Source of the DNA: Rhizobium sp. AC27/96
GTDB taxonomy: Bacteria; Pseudomonadota; Alphaproteobacteria; Rhizobiales; Rhizobiaceae
Direction: 5' to 3'
NCBI RefSeq assembly: GCF_001692325.1
Contig: NZ_LXKN01000075.1
Location: 62,001-126,000, forward strand
Length of the DNA: 64,000 bases
Shown: positions 24,374-32,467 of the stretch, in pieces
Numbering within the stretch: position 1 is the stretch's first letter
Layout of the letters: each line of letters starts with the position of its first letter
Made by a program: the position numbers and the translations under genes
The notes under the pieces: model-generated
Told to the model about the DNA's origin: nothing
Databases searched by the model: none
What the model saw: the letters and a program-made list of their open reading frames with translations, nothing else

Positions 24374-25687
24374 ATGGCTGATCTCCGCAATAATTTCATC
24401 GGCATCAAATCCCCGAACCCGTTCTGGCTGGCTTCGGCGCCGCCGACCGACAAGGCTTACAACGTCGAGCGCGCCTTCAAGGCGGGTTGGGGCGGCGTGG
24501 TCTGGAAGACGCTCGGCGAGGAAGGCCCGCCTGTCGTCAACGTCAACGGCCCGCGCTACGGCGCGATTTGGGGCGCGGACCGCCGCCTGCTCGGTCTCAA
24601 CAACATCGAGCTGATCACCGACCGCGACCTCTACACCAACCTGCGCGAAATGAAGCAGGTGAAGAAGAACTGGCCGGATCGTGCCTTGATCGCCTCGATC
24701 ATGGTTCCCTGCGTCGAGGACGCCTGGAAAGCGATCCTGCCGCTGGTCGAGGAAACCGAAGCCGACGGCATCGAACTCAATTTCGGCTGTCCGCACGGCA
24801 TGTCCGAACGCGGCATGGGTGCCGCGGTCGGACAAGTGCCGGAATATATCGAAATGGTCGTGCGCTGGTGCAAGCAATACACCCGCATGCCGGTCATCAC
24901 CAAGCTGACGCCTAATATCACCGACGTCCGCAAACCGGCCCGCGCCGCCAAATCCGGCGGCACCGACGCCGTGTCGCTGATCAACACGATCAACTCGATC
25001 GTATCCGTCGATCTCGACAACTTCGCCCCGAACCCGACAGTCGGCGGCAAGGGTAGCCACGGCGGTTACTGCGGTCCGGCGGTGAAGCCGATCGCGCTCA
25101 ACATGGTGGCCGAGATCGCCCGCGATCCCGAAACCTACGGCCTGCCGATCTCAGGCATTGGTGGCATCACCACCTGGCGCGATGCGGCCGAATTCCTGGC
25201 GCTTGGCGCTGGCAATGTGCAGGTCTGCACGGCGGCGATGACCTATGGCTTCAAGATCGTCGAAGAGATGATCACGGGCCTCTCCGACTGGATGGATGAG
25301 AAGGGCCACCGCAGCCTTGATGATATCATCGCCCGCGCGGTGCCGAATGTCTCCGACTGGCAGTACCTCAACCTCAACTATATCGCCAAGGCCAAGATCG
25401 ACCAGGACGCCTGCATCAAGTGCGGCCGTTGCTACATTGCCTGCGAGGACACCTCGCACCAGGCGATCACCAACATGGTCGACGGCGCAAGGCATTTCGA
25501 GGTGATGGACGAGGAATGCGTCGGCTGCAACCTCTGCGTCAGCGTCTGTCCGGTCGAAAACTGCATCACCATGGAAGAACTGCCGGCCGGCAGCCTCGAC
25601 AAGCGCACCGGCAAGATCGTCGACCCGAACTACGCCAACTGGACGACCCATCCGAACAACCCGATGGCCCAGCAGGCGGCGGAATAA
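24374..25687 (+). CDS. preA: NAD-dependent dihydropyrimidine dehydrogenase, PreA-type subunit
   Basis: 437 residues. The N-terminal dihydroorotate-dehydrogenase-like FMN barrel (NPFWLASAPPTDKAYNVERAF, ELNFGCPHGMSERGMG) carries the Cys used as general acid in this family. It is followed by a ferredoxin domain with CIKCGRCYIAC from Cys347 and CVGCNLCVSVC from Cys382. It reduces uracil and thymine to dihydropyrimidines, the first step of the reductive pathway. GGAG precedes the ATG at 24374. Together with PreT it equals the eukaryotic single-chain DPD. Also called pydA. Confidence 0.94.
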   Translation: MADLRNNFIGIKSPNPFWLASAPPTDKAYNVERAFKAGWGGVVWKTLGEEGPPVVNVNGPRYGAIWGADRRLLGLNNIELITDRDLYTNLREMKQVKKNWPDRALIASIMVPCVEDAWKAILPLVEETEADGIELNFGCPHGMSERGMGAAVGQVPEYIEMVVRWCKQYTRMPVITKLTPNITDVRKPARAAKSGGTDAVSLINTINSIVSVDLDNFAPNPTVGGKGSHGGYCGPAVKPIALNMVAEIARDPETYGLPISGIGGITTWRDAAEFLALGAGNVQVCTAAMTYGFKIVEEMITGLSDWMDEKGHRSLDDIIARAVPNVSDWQYLNLNYIAKAKIDQDACIKCGRCYIACEDTSHQAITNMVDGARHFEVMDEECVGCNLCVSVCPVENCITMEELPAGSLDKRTGKIVDPNYANWTTHPNNPMAQQAAE

Positions 25688-25716
25688 CGCCGACCAACAT
25701 CTGCGCAAACATGGAC

Positions 25717-25750
25717 GGGCGGTTGCAGCTTGCTGCGGCCGCCCATTTTT
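25717..25750 (+). terminator. Intrinsic terminator of preT-preA
   Basis: GGGCGG at 25717-25722 pairs with CCGCCC at 25739-25744, with GCAG/CTGC pairing inside, followed by ATTTTT. It begins 30 bp after the preA stop. Confidence 0.85.
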
Positions 25751-25867
25751 ACGTTCGCTATCAGCTTTTTCACAGTGAGCGTTTAGCCACTCGCAAAAGC
25801 TTGAAGTTCGCGCTATGAGAGTTGCGCTGCCGATAGATGCAGCAATGGCAACCCAGAGGAGGCGACC

Positions 25868-26109
25868 ATGTCACGCAAGTCCAAAACCCTCCACGACGTG
25901 AGCTTTTGAAGTCACGTCCAAGCGACGCAAGTCTTTCCCATCGGAAACCCGGGTAAAAACCGGCTCGCAATTCATCCGGGGCGATGTCGAGCTGGTCGAA
26001 AAACTCGGCCGCAACGATCCCTGCCCCTGCGGTTCACGGAGGCGGTTTCAAGAGCTGCTGCCTGAAGTCGGGCCGCTATGACGGCATCGAGCGGGATTAC
26101 TACTTTTAG
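25868..26109 (+). pseudogene. Frameshifted SEC-C motif protein gene
   Basis: An ATG at 25868 behind a strong AGGAGG opens a frame that stops after 13 codons. Shifting by one base near 25905 restores a frame reading EVTSKRRKSF, then VKTGSQFIRGDVELVEKLGR and NDPCPCGS. A second one-base shift near 26030 is needed to read FKSCCLKSGRYDGIERDYYF to the TAG at 26107. The composite is a small SEC-C zinc-binding protein (CPCGS...CC). Both shifts look like single inserted bases. It is either a decayed gene or carries sequencing errors; the intact ribosome site suggests recent loss. Confidence 0.7.
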
Positions 26110-26173
26110 AGAACGGAGCTGATTTCCGTCATCATCCACAGGCGGCGCGATCCTCCAAGGCTTGCGCCGCCAC

Positions 26174-26818
26174 TCAGGACTGCCGAATGCCGAGCCCATC
26201 GACGAAGAGCTGCTCCAGATAGCGGGCAGCATCCTCGAAGCGCCCCTCGCCCGAATGCTCGTCCCCGAGTACGGCACGTACCTGCACATCGAAATCCGCG
26301 TAATGCTGCGTCGTCGACCAGATCGAGAAGATCAGGTGATAGGGGTCGCATTTTGCGATCTTCCCGGTCTTGGCCCAGGCACGGATGACCTCCGCCTTCT
26401 CATCGACGAGGCTTTTCAGCGGGCCGCGCAGCTCATCCTCGACATGCGGCGCACCCTGCAGCATCTCATTGGCGAAAAGCCTGCTTTCACGCGGGAAATC
26501 GCGGGCCATTTCCAGCTTGCGGCGGATATAGGAACGGATCTCGCTTTCAGGATCGCCATTGGCATCGAAGGCACGCAACGGCTCCAGCCAGGTAAACAGA
26601 ACCCGGTCGATCAGCGCGCGATGCATCGCTTCCTTGGTGCGGAAATAATAGAGAAGATTGGGCTTCGACATCCCGGCCACTTCGGCAATCTGATCGATGG
26701 TCGAGCCGCGAAAGCCGTTCACGGAAAACACGTCGAGCGCAGCCTCGAGTATGACTTCCTCTTTTTCTTCCTGAATTCGGGTACGGCGTTGGGTGCGGGC
26801 GGCTCTGGGAATGGCCAT
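26174..26818 (-). CDS. rutR: RutR-type TetR regulator of pyrimidine catabolism
   Basis: 214 residues. The TetR HTH spans about 20-65 (FRGSTIDQIAEVAGMSKPNLLYYFRTKEA), followed by a C-terminal domain that tracks E. coli RutR closely: RLFANEMLQGAPHVEDELRG, LVDEKAEVIRAW, LIFSIWSTTQHYADF. RutR binds uracil, which releases it from DNA. It is divergent from hyuC-hydA with a RutR-box-like site in between, supporting local control of the reductive pathway. In E. coli RutR controls the oxidative Rut pathway, which is not seen here. Confidence 0.88.
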   Translation of the reverse strand: MAIPRAARTQRRTRIQEEKEEVILEAALDVFSVNGFRGSTIDQIAEVAGMSKPNLLYYFRTKEAMHRALIDRVLFTWLEPLRAFDANGDPESEIRSYIRRKLEMARDFPRESRLFANEMLQGAPHVEDELRGPLKSLVDEKAEVIRAWAKTGKIAKCDPYHLIFSIWSTTQHYADFDVQVRAVLGDEHSGEGRFEDAARYLEQLFVDGLGIRQS

Positions 26819-26963
26819 GTCTGCTCTGTTTCTCCTTGAAATCCAAGCCTTTCGGCCGAGCTCTCGTTCACCCTGTCAGTGCTTTTAATTTAGGCAATCG
26901 CCTGAAATTTTATCGGAATTTTTCGTGCTTTTCGTCTTGAGCCGCGCCACGGAAGTTGTAATG

Positions 26964-26979
26964 TTTACCAATCGGTCAA
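26964..26979. promoter_or_regulatory. RutR-box candidate in the rutR-hyuC intergenic region
   Basis: TTTACCA-AT-CGGTCAA matches the E. coli RutR consensus TTGACCA-N2-TGGTCAA with two mismatches. It lies 145 bp from rutR and 138 bp from the hyuC start in the divergent region. Confidence 0.65.
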
Positions 26980-27117
26980 ATTATCTGTCAGTTGTCTCCT
27001 AAAGGCAACTGGCGATTTCCCGAGGCGATAAAAACAAGTAGACGCTTCGGACAGACCAACGGGAACAATCGGGCATGCGCCTTGCATGCCGCAGGACAAA
27101 CAGGTGAGGATTGCATC

Positions 27118-28371
27118 ATGGTGGCAGCGCCAGGCGAAAACATGCGTATCAATGGCGATCGCCTTTGGGATATGCTGATGGACATGGCGAAGATCGGCCC
27201 CGGCATTGCCGGCGGCAATAATCGGCAAACGCTGACCGATGCCGACGCCGAGGGACGCAGCCTTTTCAGGACATGGTGTGAAAATGCCGGCATGAAAGTC
27301 GGCGTCGACAAGATGGGCACCATGTTCGCCACCCGCGCCGGCACCGATCCGGACGCCCTGCCTATTTACGTCGGCTCGCATCTCGATACCCAGCCGACCG
27401 GCGGCAAATATGACGGCGTCCTCGGTGTACTCGCAGCCCTCGAAGTCGTCCGCACGATGAACGACCTTAGCATCAAGACCAAGCATCCGATCGTGGTCAC
27501 CAACTGGGCCAACGAGGAAGGCGCACGCTTTGCCCCCGCCATGCTAGCCTCCGGCGTCTTTGCCGGCGTGCATAGCCTGGATTACGCCTATGGCCGCAAG
27601 GACCCGGAAGGCAAGACCTACGGCGAAGAGCTGAAGCGCATCGGCTGGCTCGGCGACGAAGAGGTCGGCGCCCGCAAGATGCACGCCTATTTCGAATATC
27701 ATATCGAGCAGGGTCCGATCCTCGAAGCCGAGGAAAAGACCATCGGCGTCGTCACGCACTGTCAGGGCCTGTGGTGGCTGGAATTCACCCTGACCGGCAA
27801 GGAAGCGCATACCGGCTCGACGCCGATGAACCTGCGCGTCAATGCCGGCCTCGCCATGTCGCGGATCGTCGAGATGGTGCAGAGCGTGGCGATGGAAAGC
27901 CAGCCGGGTGCCGTTGGTGGTGTCGGTCAGGTCTTCTTCTCGCCGAACTCGCGCAACGTGCTGCCCGGCAAAGTGGTCTTCACCGTCGACATCCGCACGC
28001 CCGACAAGGAAAAACTCGATCGCATGCGCGCCAAGATCGAGGCCGAGGCAGCGAAGATCTGCGACGCCCTCGGCGTCGGCTGCTCCGTGGAGGCCATCGG
28101 CCATTTCGAGCCGGTGACCTTCGATCCGAAGCTCGTCACCTCGGTGCGCAACGCGGCCGAAAGGCTTGGCTACAGCCACATGAACATCATCTCCGGCGCC
28201 GGCCACGATGCCTGCTGGGCCGCCAAGGTCGCGCCCGCCACCATGGTCATGTGCCCCTGCGTCGGCGGTCTCTCGCATAACGAGGCGGAAGAAATTTCCA
28301 AGGAATGGGCAGCAGCCGGTGCGGATGTGCTGTTCCACGCAGTCGTCGAGACGGCGGAGATCGTGGCCTAA
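27118..28371 (+). CDS. hyuC: Zn-dependent amidohydrolase, beta-ureidopropionase / N-carbamoyl amino acid hydrolase
   Basis: 417 residues of the M20 AllC/HyuC family. Metal ligands are visible as His and Asp in GSHLDTQPTGGKYDGVLG, Glu in NWANEEGARF, and a late His in GGLSHNEAE; the bridging dimerisation domain contains GKEAHTGSTPM. By context it does step three of reductive pyrimidine breakdown, hydrolysing N-carbamoyl-beta-alanine to beta-alanine, NH3 and CO2 (pydC role). A longer frame exists, but the ATG at 27118 follows GAGG and fits family length. It leads the hyuC-hydA unit. Confidence 0.88.
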   Translation: MVAAPGENMRINGDRLWDMLMDMAKIGPGIAGGNNRQTLTDADAEGRSLFRTWCENAGMKVGVDKMGTMFATRAGTDPDALPIYVGSHLDTQPTGGKYDGVLGVLAALEVVRTMNDLSIKTKHPIVVTNWANEEGARFAPAMLASGVFAGVHSLDYAYGRKDPEGKTYGEELKRIGWLGDEEVGARKMHAYFEYHIEQGPILEAEEKTIGVVTHCQGLWWLEFTLTGKEAHTGSTPMNLRVNAGLAMSRIVEMVQSVAMESQPGAVGGVGQVFFSPNSRNVLPGKVVFTVDIRTPDKEKLDRMRAKIEAEAAKICDALGVGCSVEAIGHFEPVTFDPKLVTSVRNAAERLGYSHMNIISGAGHDACWAAKVAPATMVMCPCVGGLSHNEAEEISKEWAAAGADVLFHAVVETAEIVA

Positions 28372-28419
28372 CGGTCAGGGTTGCCAACATCGGAACTTCA
28401 CACATCTGGAGCATGCGCC

Positions 28420-29874
28420 ATGAGCACAGTCATCAAGGGTGGAACCATCGTCACGGCCGACCTGACCTATAAGGCGGACGTCAAGGTCGAAGGCGGGAAG
28501 ATCGTCGAAATCGGGCAGAACCTCTCGGGCAACGAAGTCCTCGATGCCTCCGGCTGTTATGTAATGCCCGGCGGCATCGATCCGCACACGCATCTCGAAA
28601 TGCCGTTCATGGGCACCTATTCCTCCGACGATTTCGAGAGCGGCACCCGTGCAGCCCTTGCCGGCGGCACGACGATGGTCGTCGACTTCGCGCTCCCCTC
28701 GCCCGGCCAGTCGCTGCTCGAAGCGCTGACCATGTGGGACAACAAGTCCACCCGCGCCACCTGCGACTATTCCTTCCACATGGCGATCACCTGGTGGGGC
28801 GAACAGGTCTTCAACGAGATGGAGGCCATCGTCCGCGACAAGGGCATCAACACCTTCAAGCACTTCATGGCCTATAAGGGCGCCTTGATGGTGGATGACG
28901 ACGAGATGTTCTCGTCCTTCCAGCGCTGCGCCGAACTCGGCGCCCTGCCGCTCGTCCATGCCGAAAACGGCGATGTGGTCGCGCAGATGCAGGCGAAGCT
29001 TCTTGCCGAAGGCAATAACGGCCCGGAAGCGCATGCCTATTCCCGCCCCGCCGAAGTCGAGGGCGAAGCAACCAACCGCGCCATCATGATCGCCGACATG
29101 GCCGGCTCGCCTGTTTATATCGTCCATACCTCCTGCGAGCAGGCGCACGAAGCCATCCGCCGCGCTCGCCAGAAGGGCATGCGCGTCTATGGCGAGCCGC
29201 TGATCCAGCACCTGACACTCGACGAAAGCGAATATGCCAACGCCGATTGGGATCACGCCGCCCGCCGCGTCATGTCTCCGCCCTTCCGCAACAAGCAGCA
29301 TCAGGACAGCCTCTGGGCAGGTCTTGCCTCCGGCTCGCTGCAGGTGGTCGCGACCGACCATTGCGCCTTCACGACGGAGCAGAAGCGCTTCGGCCTCAAT
29401 GACTTCACCAAGATCCCCAACGGCACCGGCGGCCTTGAGGATCGCCTGCCGATGCTCTGGACCTATGGCGTCAACACCGGCCGCCTGACGATGAACGAAT
29501 TCGTCGCCGCCACCTCCACCAACATCGCCAAGATCCTCAACATCTACCCGAGGAAGGGCGCGATCCTCGTCGGCGCCGATGCCGATATCGTCGTTTGGGA
29601 TCCGAAGCGCTCGAAGACCATTGCCGCCAAGACCCAGCAGTCGGCGATCGACTACAACGTCTTCGAAGGCAAGGAAGTGACCGGCCTGCCGCGTTACACG
29701 CTGACGCGCGGCGTCGTCGCCATCGAAGAAGGCACGGTGAAGACCAGGGAAGGCCACGGCGAGTTCGTCAAGCGCGAGCCGTTTACCGCTGCCAACCGGG
29801 CGCTTTCGACCTGGAAAGAAGTCACCGCACCGCGCAAGGTTCAGCGTAGCGGCATCCCCGCAAGCGGGGTATAA
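28420..29874 (+). CDS. hydA: Dihydropyrimidinase (D-hydantoinase)
   Basis: 484 residues, the family norm. Binuclear zinc ligands are seen in order: DPHTHLEMPF, the carboxylated Lys region FKHFMAYKGALMVDDDE, VHAENGD, YIVHTSC and ATDHCAF. It opens the dihydropyrimidine ring to N-carbamoyl-beta-alanine, step two of the reductive pathway, between PreTA and HyuC. It starts 48 bp after hyuC. The last codons contain a small GC hairpin (29856-29869), too weak alone to call a terminator. Confidence 0.93.
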   Translation: MSTVIKGGTIVTADLTYKADVKVEGGKIVEIGQNLSGNEVLDASGCYVMPGGIDPHTHLEMPFMGTYSSDDFESGTRAALAGGTTMVVDFALPSPGQSLLEALTMWDNKSTRATCDYSFHMAITWWGEQVFNEMEAIVRDKGINTFKHFMAYKGALMVDDDEMFSSFQRCAELGALPLVHAENGDVVAQMQAKLLAEGNNGPEAHAYSRPAEVEGEATNRAIMIADMAGSPVYIVHTSCEQAHEAIRRARQKGMRVYGEPLIQHLTLDESEYANADWDHAARRVMSPPFRNKQHQDSLWAGLASGSLQVVATDHCAFTTEQKRFGLNDFTKIPNGTGGLEDRLPMLWTYGVNTGRLTMNEFVAATSTNIAKILNIYPRKGAILVGADADIVVWDPKRSKTIAAKTQQSAIDYNVFEGKEVTGLPRYTLTRGVVAIEEGTVKTREGHGEFVKREPFTAANRALSTWKEVTAPRKVQRSGIPASGV

Positions 29875-29907
29875 AGCTTGGGCTCAGCGCTTCGGCTCAT
29901 CTGCCGC

Positions 29908-30321
29908 TTAGCGCGGCACATACCGCTCCAGATCCGGCAGCAGGACGACGCTTTCCTGTTCGTTCGGATCGGTGCGGGCGATGATGGCTGTCGCCGGCCG
30001 ATCGCTGAGATTGGCGGGAAGATGCGGCACGCCGGCCGGGATATAGAACATCTCGCCCTCGTGAACGATAACGTGCTCCTCGAGCTGATCCCCGAACCAG
30101 CAATGCGTCTCGCCGGAAAGCGCATAGATCGCCGTCTCATGCGCAACATGCAGATGCGCCTTGGCTCTGCCGCCCGGCGGAATGGTCAGAAGATGCATGC
30201 AGATGCCCGTCGAGCCCACCGTCTCGGCGGCGATCCCCTCGAAATAGTTGAAGCCCTGTTTTCCGGCATAGGTGCTGCCAGGCCGGACGACATGACAGGT
30301 GGGCTTCGATGAAACACTCAT
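29908..30321 (-). CDS. Small cupin-domain protein
   Basis: 137 residues with a single cupin barrel: metal-binding motif 1 in AHLHVAHETAIYALSGE and motif 2 in YIPAGVPHLPANL. The ATG at 30321 has GGGGAG upstream; the longer frame is rejected. It is on the minus strand between hydA and the importer genes, and convergent with hydA. Its substrate is unknown. The setting suggests some link with pyrimidine or ureido compound metabolism, but it could be unrelated. Confidence 0.82.
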   Translation of the reverse strand: MSVSSKPTCHVVRPGSTYAGKQGFNYFEGIAAETVGSTGICMHLLTIPPGGRAKAHLHVAHETAIYALSGETHCWFGDQLEEHVIVHEGEMFYIPAGVPHLPANLSDRPATAIIARTDPNEQESVVLLPDLERYVPR

Positions 30322-30442
30322 GGTATTGCTCCCCTGGATTTCGCGGCCGCAAGGCACCCTCGCCAATCCAGGCCGCAATGCCAAGCAGGATAACACGCAA
30401 TCCGCCCCGACCACGCGGCGAAAACATGACTGGTAGGTGTTA

Positions 30443-31234
30443 ATGACGTCATCCGCTCCCTCCGTCGTCTCCGCGCGGAATCTCTGTCTCACCTACGATA
30501 CCAACGACGGGCCGGTGCACGCGCTGAGCAATGTCGATCTCGATGTTCGCAAGGGCGATTTCGTCTCCTTCATCGGCCCTTCCGGCTGCGGCAAGACCAC
30601 GTTTCTGCGCGTCATCGCCGATCTTGAACGAAAGAGCTCGGGCGATATCACCGTCAACGGCATGACACCGGACGAAGCGCGCAAGGCCCGTGCCTACGGC
30701 TATGTGTTTCAGGCCCCCGCCCTCTATCCTTGGCGCACCATCGAGAAGAACATCGCCCTGCCGCTGGAGATCATGGGCTACGCCAAGAGCGAACGGGCCA
30801 AGCGCATTGCCCAGACGCTCGAACTCGTCAACCTCAGCGGTTTCGAGAAGAAATTCCCCTGGCAGCTTTCGGGCGGCATGCAGCAGCGGGCGTCCATCGC
30901 CCGCGCTCTGGCCTTCGATGCCGATCTGCTGCTGATGGACGAACCATTCGGCGCGCTCGACGAGATCGTCCGCGATCACCTCAACGAACAGCTGCTGAAG
31001 CTGTGGAAGCGAACGAACAAGACCATCTGTTTCGTGACGCACTCCATTCCCGAGGCGGTCTATCTCTCCACCAAGATCGTCGTCATGTCGCCGCGCCCAG
31101 GCCGCGTCACGGATGTCATCGAATCGACGCTGCCGCTCGAGCGCCCGCTCGGCATCCGCGAAACGCCTGAATTTCTGGAAATCGCCCATCGTGTCCGCGA
31201 CGGTTTGCGGGCCGGACACAGCTACGAGGAATAG
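30443..31234 (+). CDS. ABC transporter ATP-binding protein (nitrate/taurine/pyrimidine type)
   Basis: 263 residues with Walker A GPSGCGKTT, Q-loop YVFQAPALYPW, signature LSGGMQQR, Walker B LLLMDEPFGALD and switch His in VTHSIPEA: the SsuB/TauB/ThiZ subfamily. The ATG at 30443 is preferred; a GTG two codons earlier is possible. It heads a five-gene importer operon with two SsuC-type permeases and an NMT1/THI5-like binding protein. Position beside preTA-hyuC-hydA suggests uptake of a pyrimidine, hydantoin or related compound. Confidence 0.92.
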   Translation: MTSSAPSVVSARNLCLTYDTNDGPVHALSNVDLDVRKGDFVSFIGPSGCGKTTFLRVIADLERKSSGDITVNGMTPDEARKARAYGYVFQAPALYPWRTIEKNIALPLEIMGYAKSERAKRIAQTLELVNLSGFEKKFPWQLSGGMQQRASIARALAFDADLLLMDEPFGALDEIVRDHLNEQLLKLWKRTNKTICFVTHSIPEAVYLSTKIVVMSPRPGRVTDVIESTLPLERPLGIRETPEFLEIAHRVRDGLRAGHSYEE

Positions 31235-31241
31235 GATCGCC

Positions 31242-31577
31242 ATGAACCCGCAATTCCTCCTCTGGCTTCTCGGCGCGATGGCGATCTTCATCAGCGGCGC
31301 CACAGCCTCGCGCGCCTATATCGCCAACAACAACCTACTAGTGCTGATCCTGGCGCTCATTCTCTATTGCATCGGCAACCTGATGATGGTGCGCCTGATG
31401 CGTGAGGGTGGCTTGGGTCTGGCAATATCTGCCTCCTCCATCGCCCAGCTCATCGCCGTCAACATCATCGCCTTCATCGTCTTCGGTGAGCGGTTGAGCC
31501 TGCCGCAGCTGGCCGGCGTCGGGCTTGGCATCCTCGCCATGGCGCTGATGCTGCTTCCGGCACAAGGGAGGGCGTGA
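31242..31577 (+). CDS. Four-helix SMR/EamA-like membrane protein inside the importer operon
   Basis: 111 residues with four hydrophobic helices. The fourth (GERLSLPQLAGVGLGILAMALMLLP) resembles SMR and EamA half-transporters. The helix-1 Glu that SMR antiporters need is absent (LLGAMAIFISGATASRAY). It lies between the ATPase gene (7 bp before) and the first permease gene (its stop overlaps the region of the next start), so it is translationally coupled to the importer. It may be an auxiliary subunit or a separate carrier; the function is unknown. Confidence 0.72.
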   Translation: MNPQFLLWLLGAMAIFISGATASRAYIANNNLLVLILALILYCIGNLMMVRLMREGGLGLAISASSIAQLIAVNIIAFIVFGERLSLPQLAGVGLGILAMALMLLPAQGRA

Positions 31578-31579
31578 TC

Positions 31580-32467
31580 ATGGAGAAGGAACAATTCTTC
31601 AAGCACAAGTTCGTGCCGGTCGCGACCATCGTGCTGGCGATCCTGCTGCTCTGGTATGTCTTCGCCGTCATCCTCAACGCGCCGTTCCAGCGCGATCTCG
31701 ACCGCCGTGCCAACGTCACCTCGACAACGGTCGAATTCATCGGCAAGACGCTGACACAGCCAAAGCCGATCCTGCCCGCACCGCATCAGGTGGCGCAAAA
31801 TGTGTTTGAAAACACCTTCCTTCGCGCTCCCACAAGCAACCGCAGCCTCGTCTACAATGCCTGGGTGACGCTTGCTCCGACCGCCGTTGGCTTTGCCTTC
31901 GGAACGATACTCGGCATTCTCTTTGCCGTCGGCATCGTGCATCTGGTGGCTCTCGATCGCAGTCTGATGCCCTGGATCATTGCATCGCAGACTATCCCCA
32001 TCCTGGCGATCGCACCGACGATCATCGTCGTCTTCAGTGCCTTGGGCATCGACGGGCTGATCCCGAAAGCGCTCATTTCCACCTATCTGTCGTTTTTCCC
32101 CGTCACGGTCGGCATGACCAAGGGGCTCCGCTCTCCGGAGGTCATGCATCTCGACCTGATGCGCACCTATAATGCCAGCGCATCGCAGACCTTCTGGAAG
32201 CTGCGCGTACCCGCTTCCATCCCTTTCCTGTTCACATCGATGAAGGTGGCGATTGCTGCTAGCCTCGTCGGCACCATCGTCGGCGAACTTCCGACGGGAG
32301 CCGTCGCCGGCATCGGCGCCAAGCTGCTCGCTGGCTCCTACTACAGCCAGACGATCGACATCTGGGCGGCACTCGTTGCCGGTTCGGTGCTGGCAGCAAT
32401 CCTTGTCGCCGTCGTCAACATTGCCGCGCGCATCGTCAATCATTCGATGGGAGGCCGGCCCGCATGA
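31580..32467 (+). CDS. ABC transporter permease (SsuC/TauC/RibX type), first
   Basis: 295 residues with six predicted helices and an EAA-like loop (DLMRTYNASASQTFWKLRVP). An unusual periplasmic stretch of about 60 residues follows helix 1. ATG 31580 is preferred because the GTG at 31574 sits only three bases from the AGGGAGG site. Its stop overlaps the start of the second permease (ATGA), so the pair is coupled and probably forms a heterodimer. Confidence 0.9.
   Translation: MEKEQFFKHKFVPVATIVLAILLLWYVFAVILNAPFQRDLDRRANVTSTTVEFIGKTLTQPKPILPAPHQVAQNVFENTFLRAPTSNRSLVYNAWVTLAPTAVGFAFGTILGILFAVGIVHLVALDRSLMPWIIASQTIPILAIAPTIIVVFSALGIDGLIPKALISTYLSFFPVTVGMTKGLRSPEVMHLDLMRTYNASASQTFWKLRVPASIPFLFTSMKVAIAASLVGTIVGELPTGAVAGIGAKLLAGSYYSQTIDIWAALVAGSVLAAILVAVVNIAARIVNHSMGGRPA

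Noticed and set aside
22999..24453. 484-codon frame antisense to preT
   Set aside because: Composition-driven shadow; the plus strand carries the Fe-S and FAD motifs of PreT.
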